Shown here: piece by piece, positions 1 through 6,368 of the stretch
How positions within the stretch are numbered: position 1 is the stretch's first letter
Layout: every line of letters begins with the position of its first letter
From: Chloroflexota bacterium
Lineage (GTDB): Bacteria; Chloroflexota; Dehalococcoidia; SZUA-161
Direction: 5' to 3'
DNA: 7,085 nt
NCBI GenBank assembly: GCA_030668425.1
Contig: DAOUTY010000092.1
Location: forward strand, 1-7,085
The notes under the pieces: model-generated
Told to the model about the DNA's origin: nothing
What the model saw: the letters and a program-made list of their open reading frames with translations, nothing else
The model's database searches: none
Made by a program: the position numbers and the translations under genes

Positions 1-902
1 TCCTGGGGATTGGCGATGATGCCTCAGTTTGGCGGGCCGAGGGCGCTGTCCAAATCGGGACTACCGATATCCTGATCCAGGACGTTCACTTTACCCTTGA
101 CACCGCTACCTGGCGTGACTTGGGCTGGAAGGCACTTGCGATAAACCTCAGCGATATCGCCGCTATGGGAGGGAAGCCCGGCTATGCTTTGGTCTCATTG
201 GGGCTGCCGATGGAGACCGAAGTGGATAGCGTTGCCGAACTATATCGGGGGCTGATGGAGATAGCCACAACGTTTGACGTTGACGTTTGCGGTGGCAATG
301 TAAGCAGCGCTCCAGTGGTTATCATAAACCTCAGTGTGATTGGAGAATCATCGGAAGATATACTCACTCGCTCAGCGGCTTTGCCCGGCGATCAGATTGT
401 GGTGACTGGTTATCTGGGGCAGGCTGCGGCTGGCCTCAAGATGCTGAAATCGGGACTCCAGTTGGATGCAGAGATAAGCTCTTTTCTCAGGGAGGCTCAC
501 TTTCGCCCATGCCCCAGGGTTGCCGAGGGGCAGATTCTTGTGAAGAATGGGGTGAGAGCAGCTATAGACCTCAGCGATGGCTTGGTAGCTGATTTGACAC
601 ATATCTGCAAGGCGAGCCATGTAGGGGCCGAGGTTTGGGTACATAGTTTGCCTATACATCCCTCGGTGAGGGAGGCTTTCAAGGAGGAATCGTTAGGGCT
701 CGCGATTTCAGGGGGTGAAGACTACGAGCTCCTGTTTACGGCTAAGGGCGATGTTATTGATCGTATCAAGGGGCTTATGCCGGGCCCGGTGACGGTGATA
801 GGTGAGATCGTGAGTGACGAGCCGGGACAGGTAACGCTCCGCGATGAACGAGGCAAGGTGTTTGACTGGACAGTGCATGGGTGGGACCATTTCAGACGCT
901 GA
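1..902 (+). CDS. thiL: Thiamine-monophosphate kinase (ThiL), 5'-truncated by window edge
   Basis: ThiL phosphorylates thiamine monophosphate with ATP to give the cofactor thiamine diphosphate, in the cytoplasm. The reading frame is already open at base 3 and gives 299 codons before the TGA at 900-902. The family is usually 320-340 residues, so roughly the first 25-35 residues lie outside the window. Visible motifs in order: GIGDDAS (codons 2-8, Mg-ATP-binding aspartates), TTDILIQDVHF (nt 60-92), DLGWKALAINLSDIAAMGG (nt 117-173), CGGNVSS (about nt 288-308), DLSDGL (nt 567-584), SGGEDYELLF (about nt 708-737) and the terminal GWDHF. These match the PurM/ThiL (AIR synthase-like) fold. Two motifs differ from the usual form: TTDxLxEGVHF reads Q-D instead of E-G, and GGDT reads GGNV. 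An apparent TTG start at 120 is internal, since coding similarity continues upstream of it. The gene ends 31 bp from the converging alcohol dehydrogenase, with no hairpin-plus-T-run terminator between them. Confidence 0.95.
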   Translation, partial: LGIGDDASVWRAEGAVQIGTTDILIQDVHFTLDTATWRDLGWKALAINLSDIAAMGGKPGYALVSLGLPMETEVDSVAELYRGLMEIATTFDVDVCGGNVSSAPVVIINLSVIGESSEDILTRSAALPGDQIVVTGYLGQAAAGLKMLKSGLQLDAEISSFLREAHFRPCPRVAEGQILVKNGVRAAIDLSDGLVADLTHICKASHVGAEVWVHSLPIHPSVREAFKEESLGLAISGGEDYELLFTAKGDVIDRIKGLMPGPVTVIGEIVSDEPGQVTLRDERGKVFDWTVHGWDHFRR

Positions 903-933
903 GGCTAGCTGGAACCATTTCCTATCCGCGTAT

Positions 934-1929
934 TCAGGGTTTTATCAGTATCTTTCCCCCTTCTCCACTCACGGCCTTTTCGAAAGCTTCGTTAATGTCA
1001 TCCAGGGGCATCACGGACGTTATCAAGGAAGCCACGTCGATCTTCCTGTCCGCGATTAGATTGAGTGCGGTGGCGTACTCGCCAGCACCGAAAACCATTG
1101 ACCCTTTGATAGTAAGCTCCCTCAGTGCGACGCTGCCAGCTAGCATCTCAACCGGGTGTATGCCTACTCCAACAAGAAGAACTGTCCCACCCTTTCTCGC
1201 CATAGCTATTGCTTGCTGTGTCGTTGAGACGGCTCCTGCACACTCGAATACCACATCCGGCCCCCTGCCTCCTGTAAGCTCATGGATCCTGGCAGCGGCG
1301 TCGCCTACGTTCGCATCGATAACCTCGTCCACAATATCCCTGGCCAGCTCGATCCTGGATTGACTTACCTCGGCAGCATATATCGCTCTAGCTCCTGCGA
1401 TCTTCACCAACCGCACCACGAGCTGCCCGATGGGGCCTAGGCCGAGCACTGCAACCACGTCTCCTAGCCCCATCCCGGATAACCTGACAGCGTGCAGTGC
1501 AACAGCCGTCGGCTCAGCCAGGGCTGCCTGCTCATAGCTTACCTGAGAGGGAAGTTGGTGAAGCCGATTGCATTTGACTTTGGTATATGTGGCGAAGCCT
1601 CCCGTGCTTTGCGACCATGCTAGATCGAAGTTCTCGCAGAGTCCCATTTCGCCGCGTATGCACCAGTAGCATTCTCCACATGAGCCGATGCACTCGGCCG
1701 CAACCCGATCCCCTGTCTTCCACCCTTTCACGCCCTTTCCCACTTCAACTATCTCTCCAGCATATTCATGACCATACCTGGCAGGGACCCCTTCAACATA
1801 GGTAATCAGGTCTGAGCCACATATTCCGCAATACCGCACCTTTATCAAGACTTCATCTTCATCCAGGACGGGCTCCGGCACGTCTCTTACCACGAATTTA
1901 CGCTTACCTTCCAGTATCGCTTCTCTCAT
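934..1929 (-). CDS. Zinc-dependent medium-chain alcohol/polyol dehydrogenase
   Basis: This is a cytoplasmic NAD(P)-dependent oxidoreductase of the zinc-containing MDR family (threonine/sorbitol/alcohol dehydrogenase type), 331 residues against a usual 340-350. The likely catalytic zinc ligands are C37 (GICGSD), H54-E55 (GHEYAG) and E139 (LAEP). The structural-zinc cysteines are C84, C87, C90 and C98, so both zinc sites look intact. The Rossmann fingerprint GLGPIG lies at residues 163-168, and E187 at the end of the second strand favours NAD(H) over NADP(H) (inference). The ATG at 1929 is preceded by a GAGGGG ribosome-binding site at about 7 bases. The gene lies 149 bp downstream of, and in the same direction as, the tungsten AOR. 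The two could pass an aldehyde between them (alcohol to aldehyde to acid, or the reverse). The substrate cannot be read from the sequence. No convincing promoter of its own was found in the gap, so it may be co-transcribed with AOR through the palindrome. Confidence 0.92.
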   Translation of the reverse strand: MREAILEGKRKFVVRDVPEPVLDEDEVLIKVRYCGICGSDLITYVEGVPARYGHEYAGEIVEVGKGVKGWKTGDRVAAECIGSCGECYWCIRGEMGLCENFDLAWSQSTGGFATYTKVKCNRLHQLPSQVSYEQAALAEPTAVALHAVRLSGMGLGDVVAVLGLGPIGQLVVRLVKIAGARAIYAAEVSQSRIELARDIVDEVIDANVGDAAARIHELTGGRGPDVVFECAGAVSTTQQAIAMARKGGTVLLVGVGIHPVEMLAGSVALRELTIKGSMVFGAGEYATALNLIADRKIDVASLITSVMPLDDINEAFEKAVSGEGGKILIKP

Positions 1930-1981
1930 CTTATCCCCTCTTTGAGTAATCCGTAGTGTGACCGGAAATTCTGTAAAATGA

Positions 1982-2037
1982 GGGTAGCTTAGAGCATCTG
2001 CTCTAGGCGTGGTTGGAGCGGATGCTCCACCCTACCC
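1982..2037. repeat. Large imperfect palindrome with two nested hairpins (REP/MITE-like)
   Basis: The outer arms are GGGTAG (1982-1987) and CTACCC (2032-2037). Inside are two perfect hairpins: TAGAGCA/TGCTCTA (1990-1996 with 1999-2005, 2-nt loop) and TGGAGC/GCTCCA (2014-2019 with 2024-2029, loop GGAT). The two halves are inverted copies of each other: 1982-2004 matches the reverse complement of 2015-2037 at 18 of 23 positions. This nested layout resembles bacterial interspersed palindromic (REP/BIME-like) elements. Lying between AOR and the dehydrogenase, it could stabilise or cut the transcript. It is not followed by a convincing T-run on either strand, so it is not a canonical terminator. 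Confidence 0.7.
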
Positions 2038-2078
2038 ATAGCTTTCAGACAGGCTTCTAGGAGGCTGCGGAGCTGGCT

Positions 2079-3929
2079 TTATCGCCGAAATCCGGCAATA
2101 TCTCCCTCTATTTCCTCAAGACCCAATCTGCCCAGCGTTTCCTTGGTAGGAATGCCGTTACGATCCCATCCCCTGGCATCATAGTACTCGTCGATTATGG
2201 TATCCGGCTTCCTTATCATCTCGCCATCGCGGACTCCCCCTCGCAGGGGCTCGGTGAACATTCTCTTGGGAAGTGTGTCGTCCTTCCTCGAAAATCCTTC
2301 TCGGATGTTAAAACACCGCTCCAGATTGTATATCTTCTCTCCTACGTACATCAGATAATCTTCACTGCCTAACTTGGGCACACCCAATGCTGCTGCCAGC
2401 ATCTTCCCCATGAGTTCCAAGCCGTAGAACTGCAAATGGTGGCTGGGGAATATACAGGCGATACCAAATTCGAGAGCAGCCGTGGAATCATGGTTGTATT
2501 TGATGACGTCCCCCTGGCCTTCGTCAGCGACAGGGTCCAGGAGCCGCGGCTTTGGGTCGCCGATTTCCTGCTGAGGCCAACCGTAGTTGTGGTTTGCCCC
2601 CATGTTACTCAATGCCCAGTTCATCCCCATGGCTTTCCGAGCGCGCGGGTCATAACCAGGCATTTCCAGACCCTTGACATGCATGGCATACTGCTCGGCT
2701 CCCCTGCCGATGTGGCTAGCCGCTCTTTTCACCCCCTCAGCAAGGATGTCGCCTATCCCCTCACGGCGGGCGATCTTCTCCACGAGTTTGAGCATGGGCT
2801 CAGGGTCTCCGTAGTTGAGAACCAGGCCATCTGTATCCTTAGTTGTCAGGATGCCCTTTTCGAATAGCTCATAAGCGAAGCCGATGCTATTGCCCGTGCT
2901 TATTACGTCCAGACCAAGCTCACAGCACAGGTGGTTGGCGATCAGTGTCGCGTCAAGGTCTGTGCATCCGGTGGGTCCGCTGAAAACCCAGGCGGCTTCA
3001 AACTGCGGCCCCTCGGTGCTGACCCCTGCGTACAGGCCGCTGGATATCTTCCTGACCTTTCCGCATTTAAGAGCGCAGCTATAGCAACCGGTGTGCTTCT
3101 CAGTTATCTGGGAGTACGGCCACATTCCTATCTTCTCAGCCCAACCTTCCAGCTCTGCGAAACGGTAGTTCTTCATTGGAATGGATCCGAAAACCGGATA
3201 GAAGTAGTCTAGGCCCTGCACAGTCCCGTAATCCTTAAATACGCCGTAGCCCAGCCCCGCTTTCATGGCCTTCACCTGTTGTCGCACCAGCTTGCTGAAC
3301 TCCACAGGATCCGCTAAGCTTTCGTTTCGATCGGACTCTATCACAATGGCCTTGAGGTTCTTGGAGGCCATTACGGTTCCCATGCCACCCCGTCCGGCAG
3401 CGCGACGACCGCTGATGATTGGAGCGTAGCGGACCAGTTTCTCTGCTGCAGGCCCCACACAGACCACGCGAGCCTTGGTCCCATGTTCTTTCTTCAGTAG
3501 TCTCTGGGTTTCGCTGGTGGTCTTTCCCCAGATATAGGCAGCGTCGCGGATTTCGTACTTGCCGTCTGTGATGTAGATGTAGACAGGTTGCGCCGCCCTG
3601 CCCTCAATGATTATCAACTCAAAGCCCGCCCACTTAAGCCAGGCCCCAAAATCCCCTCCCCCGCTACTACGACTGAAGGTGTCGGTAAGTGGACTCTTAG
3701 CGGCAGCGATCCATTTGGAGAACGCCTGTGCGCTGGTTCCCGCCAGCGGCCCGGTAACGAGTAACAGCTTGTTCTCCGGGCCCAGCGGATCGATACCCGG
3801 TCGAACCTCGTCGTACAGGTATTTGGCGCAGAAGCCACGTCCTCCTACGTAGGCTTCAGCCACCTTCCGGGGGATATCCTCTTTAGTTATTACGCTGCTG
3901 GAAAGATTGACCCTTAGAAGCCTGCGCAT
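2079..3929 (-). CDS. aor: Tungsten-containing aldehyde:ferredoxin oxidoreductase family protein
   Basis: AOR enzymes oxidise aldehydes to carboxylates (or reduce acids) with ferredoxin, using a tungsten bis-pyranopterin and one [4Fe-4S] cluster; they are oxygen-sensitive and cytoplasmic. This protein is 616 residues, the normal length. Residues 1-200 form the AOR N-terminal domain, including the pterin-binding GRGGMGTVMASKNLKAI (179-195). The cluster cysteines are C282, C285 and C289 (CxxCxxxC), plus C492. E311 and H447 fall close to the active-site Glu313 and His448 of Pyrococcus AOR (recalled numbering). LERCFNIREGFSRKDD (536-551) is a family signature near the C-terminus. Both usual DxxGL(C/D) pterin motifs are altered: CELGLD at 336-341 and EFGIAC at 487-492. 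The subtype (AOR, FOR, GOR, WOR or BamB-like) is therefore not assigned. The ATG at 3929 has a strong AAGGAGG at 3935-3941, 5 bases upstream. The dehydrogenase follows downstream; no ferredoxin or MoaD-like gene is adjacent. Confidence 0.95.
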   Translation of the reverse strand: MRRLLRVNLSSSVITKEDIPRKVAEAYVGGRGFCAKYLYDEVRPGIDPLGPENKLLLVTGPLAGTSAQAFSKWIAAAKSPLTDTFSRSSGGGDFGAWLKWAGFELIIIEGRAAQPVYIYITDGKYEIRDAAYIWGKTTSETQRLLKKEHGTKARVVCVGPAAEKLVRYAPIISGRRAAGRGGMGTVMASKNLKAIVIESDRNESLADPVEFSKLVRQQVKAMKAGLGYGVFKDYGTVQGLDYFYPVFGSIPMKNYRFAELEGWAEKIGMWPYSQITEKHTGCYSCALKCGKVRKISSGLYAGVSTEGPQFEAAWVFSGPTGCTDLDATLIANHLCCELGLDVISTGNSIGFAYELFEKGILTTKDTDGLVLNYGDPEPMLKLVEKIARREGIGDILAEGVKRAASHIGRGAEQYAMHVKGLEMPGYDPRARKAMGMNWALSNMGANHNYGWPQQEIGDPKPRLLDPVADEGQGDVIKYNHDSTAALEFGIACIFPSHHLQFYGLELMGKMLAAALGVPKLGSEDYLMYVGEKIYNLERCFNIREGFSRKDDTLPKRMFTEPLRGGVRDGEMIRKPDTIIDEYYDARGWDRNGIPTKETLGRLGLEEIEGDIAGFRR

Positions 3930-3954
3930 CCTTTCCTCCTTAGCTTATCTGAAC

Positions 3955-3987
3955 ATGGCACGGCTCGGTGAGAGAATTATGTGCCAT
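3955..3987. promoter_or_regulatory. Inverted repeat bracketing the AOR promoter: candidate operator
   Basis: ATGGCAC at 3955-3961 and GTGCCAT at 3981-3987 form a perfect 7-bp inverted repeat with 19 bases between the arms. On the AOR strand the upstream arm abuts and overlaps by one base the predicted -10 (3976-3981). The other arm lies just downstream of the expected start point (about 3969). Because one arm is upstream of the transcript start, an RNA hairpin is unlikely and a protein-binding site is the better reading. The centre-to-centre distance is 26 bp. The regulator is unknown and none is encoded in the window. Confidence 0.45.
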
Positions 3988-4005
3988 TCTTAGCCCATCC
4001 GTCAA
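3976..4005 (-). promoter_or_regulatory. Sigma-70-like promoter of AOR
   Basis: On the minus strand, TTGACG (4000-4005) and CATAAT (3976-3981) each match five of six consensus bases, with an 18-bp spacer. The expected start is near 3969, leaving a leader of about 40 bases that contains the strong AAGGAGG site before the AOR ATG at 3929. Confidence 0.6.
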
Positions 4006-4030
4006 TGCCGCAAATCTTTGCAGGCATCTG

Positions 4031-4039
4031 TGTTAAAAT
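4031..4039 (+). promoter_or_regulatory. Extended -10 element upstream of tsaE
   Basis: TGTTAAAAT is a TG-N-TAAAAT extended -10. No good -35 is seen at the right distance (CAAATC at 4011-4016). A start near 4046 would fall within a small hairpin, TAGGC-GT-GCCTA (4043-4054), and give a very short leader for the GTG at 4061. The promoter is divergent from that of AOR, and the two -35 regions are close together. Confidence 0.35.
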
Positions 4040-4060
4040 CTTTAGGCGTGCCTAGTTGGG

Positions 4061-4555
4061 GTGTTTTCAATTGTGGCCTCTATGAAGATAATTAGTAACA
4101 GCGCGAAACAAACCCGCAAGGTTGGGGCAGAACTGGGATGGTTGGCGAAGGCGGGCGATGTGATCCTTTTGGAGGGGGGTCTGGGAGTGGGGAAAACATG
4201 CCTCGCCCAGGGCATTGCCCACGGGCTGGGCATCGATGGGTATGTCATAAGTCCTAGCTTTGTGCTGCTTAGAGAGTATCAGGGTAGACTCCCTTTATAT
4301 CATATCGACTTCTATCGCCTCGATAGGATCGAAGAGGTGGCATATCTTGGACTCGATGACTATCTCTATGGCGGCGGCGTGTGTATAGTGGAATGGGCGG
4401 AGAAAGGGTTGGGCATGCTCCCTGGTGAGCACCTGCTGATCAAAATGCAACATATCGCACCTGCAAAACGCAAGCTTGCTTTTTACCCTGAGGGACCGAG
4501 ATATGAGGAAATGCTCTCACAGCTAAAGCTTACTCGTAGTGTTGCCAGGAAGTAA
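4061..4555 (+). CDS. tsaE: tRNA t6A biosynthesis ATPase TsaE
   Basis: TsaE is the small P-loop ATPase that works with TsaB and TsaD to place threonylcarbamoyl on A37 of ANN-decoding tRNAs (t6A), in the cytoplasm. Numbering from the GTG at 4061, the protein is 164 residues. The Walker A is GGLGVGKT (39-46), followed by SPSFVLLREY (64-73), the conserved HIDFYRL (81-87, with D83 a likely Mg ligand) and VEWAEKG (110-116) near the nucleotide site. The order and spacing match the family, whose usual length is about 150-165. The start is uncertain: the GTG at 4061 has only a weak TTGGG upstream, GTG 4073 is possible, and ATG at 4082 (MKIISNSAKQT) fits the typical family N-terminus and would give 157 residues. 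The gene ends 3 bp before tsaB, so the two are almost certainly co-transcribed. Confidence 0.93.
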   Translation: MFSIVASMKIISNSAKQTRKVGAELGWLAKAGDVILLEGGLGVGKTCLAQGIAHGLGIDGYVISPSFVLLREYQGRLPLYHIDFYRLDRIEEVAYLGLDDYLYGGGVCIVEWAEKGLGMLPGEHLLIKMQHIAPAKRKLAFYPEGPRYEEMLSQLKLTRSVARK

Positions 4556-4558
4556 CAT

Positions 4559-5242
4559 ATGGAACTTGCCATTGATACCTCAACGGATACTGCCAGCATC
4601 GCACTCTCGTCTGAGGGTGAGGTGGTTGCCGAGTTGACCTGGCGTGCGGGACATAACCATACCGCCGAGCTAATGCCCAACCTTATCCATCTTCTCAAGC
4701 AGGCGAAGTTGAATCTCAAGGATATAGATGGCCTTATAGTGGCCAAAGGCCCCGGCAGCTTCAATGGGCTGCGAGTGGGCATGAGTGTGGCCAAAGGGCT
4801 TGCCTTGGCCTTGAGTGTACCCATGGTGGGCATAGGTACCCTGGAGGTGGAGGCTTACCCCTATGCAGCCACTGCGCTACCCATATGCCCGATACAGAAT
4901 GCCGGACGTGGTGAGATCGCCACTGCCCTATTTCAGGTTAAGAGGGGTAAATGGTGCTGTCTACTTGAGGAGCATATCACTACCGTGGAAGGCCTGCTTC
5001 CCCAGATCAAAGGTCGAACGATCCTCTGCGGTAAGATTCCCCGTGAAGTAGTGTTGCAACTCCGCGAAAGTCTGGGGAGAAAGGCTTTGATATTCGATGG
5101 TGGGGGTGAGCTGCGGCGGGCGGGATATCTTGCAGAGCTTGGCTGGAGGAGGCTCAGAGAGGGCGATTTCGACCACTCCCCTACCCTACAACCCCTCTAT
5201 CTGAGAAGGCCGGCGATTACAATTAGCCACAAGGTGCGATAG
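4559..5242 (+). CDS. tsaB: tRNA t6A biosynthesis scaffold protein TsaB
   Basis: TsaB (YeaZ) is an ASKHA-fold pseudo-enzyme that dimerises with TsaD and recruits TsaE for t6A37 formation. The 227-residue product is normal in length. It shows the N-terminal ELAIDTSTDTASIAL strand-turn, NHTAELMP (33-40), the signature GPGSFNGLRVG (64-74, usually GPGSFTGLRxG) and the C-terminal LQPLYLRRP (210-218). The usual DARRGEVY segment reads NAGRGEIA (114-121), a mild divergence in a region not known to be catalytic. There is no fused RimI acetyltransferase domain, as found in some bacteria. The ATG at 4559 follows the tsaE stop by 3 bases, and AGGA at 4547-4550 inside the end of tsaE serves as ribosome-binding site. 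tsaD is not in the window and must lie elsewhere. Confidence 0.93.
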   Translation: MELAIDTSTDTASIALSSEGEVVAELTWRAGHNHTAELMPNLIHLLKQAKLNLKDIDGLIVAKGPGSFNGLRVGMSVAKGLALALSVPMVGIGTLEVEAYPYAATALPICPIQNAGRGEIATALFQVKRGKWCCLLEEHITTVEGLLPQIKGRTILCGKIPREVVLQLRESLGRKALIFDGGGELRRAGYLAELGWRRLREGDFDHSPTLQPLYLRRPAITISHKVR

Positions 5243-5334
5243 AGAAAGAGAGTTTCGCTACTGTGATTGCGGTGCAAAAGGAAGCCGGCGCGGTCGATTT
5301 GCAAAGCCAACTTGACCGTTCCTGCTGGCAGGAT

Positions 5335-5343
5335 TGTGATAAT
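5335..5343 (+). promoter_or_regulatory. Possible extended -10 upstream of the THEP1 gene
   Basis: TGTGATAAT fits TG-N-GATAAT, an extended -10 with one mismatch to TATAAT. TTGACC lies at 5312-5317, but the spacer is 20 bp, longer than optimal. A start near 5350 would leave the NTPase transcript with almost no leader. The 112-bp gap after tsaB otherwise holds no clear terminator, so read-through from tsaB is also possible. Confidence 0.3.
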
Positions 5344-5357
5344 GTTATGTAAAGTTG

Positions 5358-5879
5358 ATGGGGATGAAAAAGGCTTATCTTCTGAGTGGAGAACCCGGTA
5401 GCGGTAAGACTACCATTATTAAGGAAGTGCTCGCTAAGGTTGGGAAGAGCGCGGGAGGCTTCTACACCGAGGAGATCCGTAGCCAGGGGATTCGACAGGG
5501 CTTCCAGATTGTTACCCTTGATGGAAAGAACGCTACCTTGTCCCATATTGGTGTAATTAGCCGTCATCGTGTCGGCAAATATGGTGTCGATACCAGTAGC
5601 ATGGATACAGTAGCGATTCCGGCCGTCAGGGAAGCGATACGCAGCTGCGATATCGTGGTCATCGATGAGATCGGGAAGATGGAGTTGTTTTCTACTTACT
5701 TCAGGGATGCCGTAACTGAGGCACTGGAGAGCGACAAAAGGGTGCTCGGCACGATTATGTTAGCCCCTCACCCTTGGGCCGATGGAATAAAGCGACGGGC
5801 GGAAGTAGAGATAATCCGGGTAACAAAGGCTAACCGCAGTGAGGTAGTCGATCAAGTGCTGCTGTGGCTGGATTCCTGA
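5358..5879 (+). CDS. THEP1-family nucleoside-triphosphatase
   Basis: The product resembles the THEP1 (thermophilic NTPase, formerly DUF265) family, P-loop proteins that hydrolyse ATP, GTP and other nucleotides slowly. Their cellular role is not well defined. Numbering from ATG 5358, the 173 residues contain Walker A GEPGSGKTT (11-19), then GGFYTEEIR (33-41), which is characteristic of the family, and Walker B DIVVIDEIGKMEL (98-110, D103/E104), where the DEIGKMEL string is a THEP1 hallmark. Length is normal for the family (about 170-180). The start is ambiguous: TTG 5355, ATG 5358 and ATG 5364 (MKKAYLLSG) are all in frame, and none has a clear Shine-Dalgarno sequence. It lies 115 bp after tsaB and 36 bp before ndk, in the same direction. 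Adjacency to ndk suggests a nucleotide-pool context, which is an inference only. Confidence 0.88.
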   Translation: MGMKKAYLLSGEPGSGKTTIIKEVLAKVGKSAGGFYTEEIRSQGIRQGFQIVTLDGKNATLSHIGVISRHRVGKYGVDTSSMDTVAIPAVREAIRSCDIVVIDEIGKMELFSTYFRDAVTEALESDKRVLGTIMLAPHPWADGIKRRAEVEIIRVTKANRSEVVDQVLLWLDS

Positions 5880-5915
5880 AGCATTTGATGTATTCAACGT
5901 TGGGAAGGTGAAAAA

Positions 5916-6368
5916 ATGGAAAGAACCCTGGTATTGGTCAAACCTGATGCTGTGCAACGAGGGCTGTCGGGCGACATTATCTCTCGCCTTGAGGGAACTG
6001 GGCTCAAGCTTGTTGCTCTGAAGATGCTCCAGATGGACAGAGAGATGGCGGAGCGTCACTATAGTATCCATCGGGGCAAGCCCTTCTTCGAGGGGCTGGT
6101 GCAGTTCATCACCTCCAGCCCGCTTGTTGCTGCTGTTTTTGAGGGCCCGAAGGCGGTGGAGATCGTACGCAAGGTAATGGGAGAAACAGACCCTGCTCAG
6201 GCAGCCCCGGGTACAATTAGGGGTGACCTAGCCCTTGGGATGAGACGCAATGTGGTACACGGGTCGGACTCAGTGGAGAACTCTGAGCAAGAGATCAGCC
6301 TTTTCTTCTCGCCCGAAGAGGTGCTAAGCTACGAGCGTCATGGCGAGCGATGGATCATAGAATCCTGA
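5916..6368 (+). CDS. ndk: Nucleoside diphosphate kinase
   Basis: Ndk transfers the gamma-phosphate from ATP to nucleoside diphosphates through a phosphohistidine, keeping NTP and dNTP pools balanced in the cytoplasm. The 150 residues match the usual 135-155. Key residues are K9 (TLVLVKPDAVQRG), Y49 and H52 in HYSIHRGKPFF, R85, T91, R102 and N112. The catalytic H115 lies in NVVHGSDS, followed by the family's SVENSEQEI. All active-site residues appear intact. The ATG at 5916 has a good GGAAGGTG site about 6 bases upstream. The gap from the THEP1 gene is 36 bp, with no terminator seen, so the two probably share a transcript. The last 14 bases of the gene overlap the end of the converging rsfS. 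Confidence 0.97.
   Translation: MERTLVLVKPDAVQRGLSGDIISRLEGTGLKLVALKMLQMDREMAERHYSIHRGKPFFEGLVQFITSSPLVAAVFEGPKAVEIVRKVMGETDPAQAAPGTIRGDLALGMRRNVVHGSDSVENSEQEISLFFSPEEVLSYERHGERWIIES

Noticed and set aside
120..902. thiL starting at the TTG at 120
   Set aside because: The frame upstream of 120 encodes conserved ThiL motifs (GIGDD and TTDxLxxxVHF), so the true start is outside the window.
881..1363. A 160-codon plus-strand open frame antisense to the dehydrogenase
   Set aside because: It lies wholly over the C-terminal part of a well-supported minus-strand gene, has low-complexity Ser/Pro/Ala composition, and shows no recognisable domain or ribosome-binding site.
1982..2037. The intergenic palindrome as a rho-independent terminator of AOR
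   Set aside because: On the AOR strand it is followed only by TCATTTTAC, with no proper T-run, and the nested branched layout is not that of a simple terminator hairpin.
2436..2867. A 143-codon plus-strand open frame antisense to AOR
   Set aside because: It is antisense to conserved AOR coding sequence and has no family motif; this is a typical shadow frame in GC-rich DNA.
4043..4054. TAGGC-GT-GCCTA hairpin near the tsaE start as an operator
   Set aside because: Five-base arms with a 2-base loop are expected by chance at this scale, and nothing else supports it.
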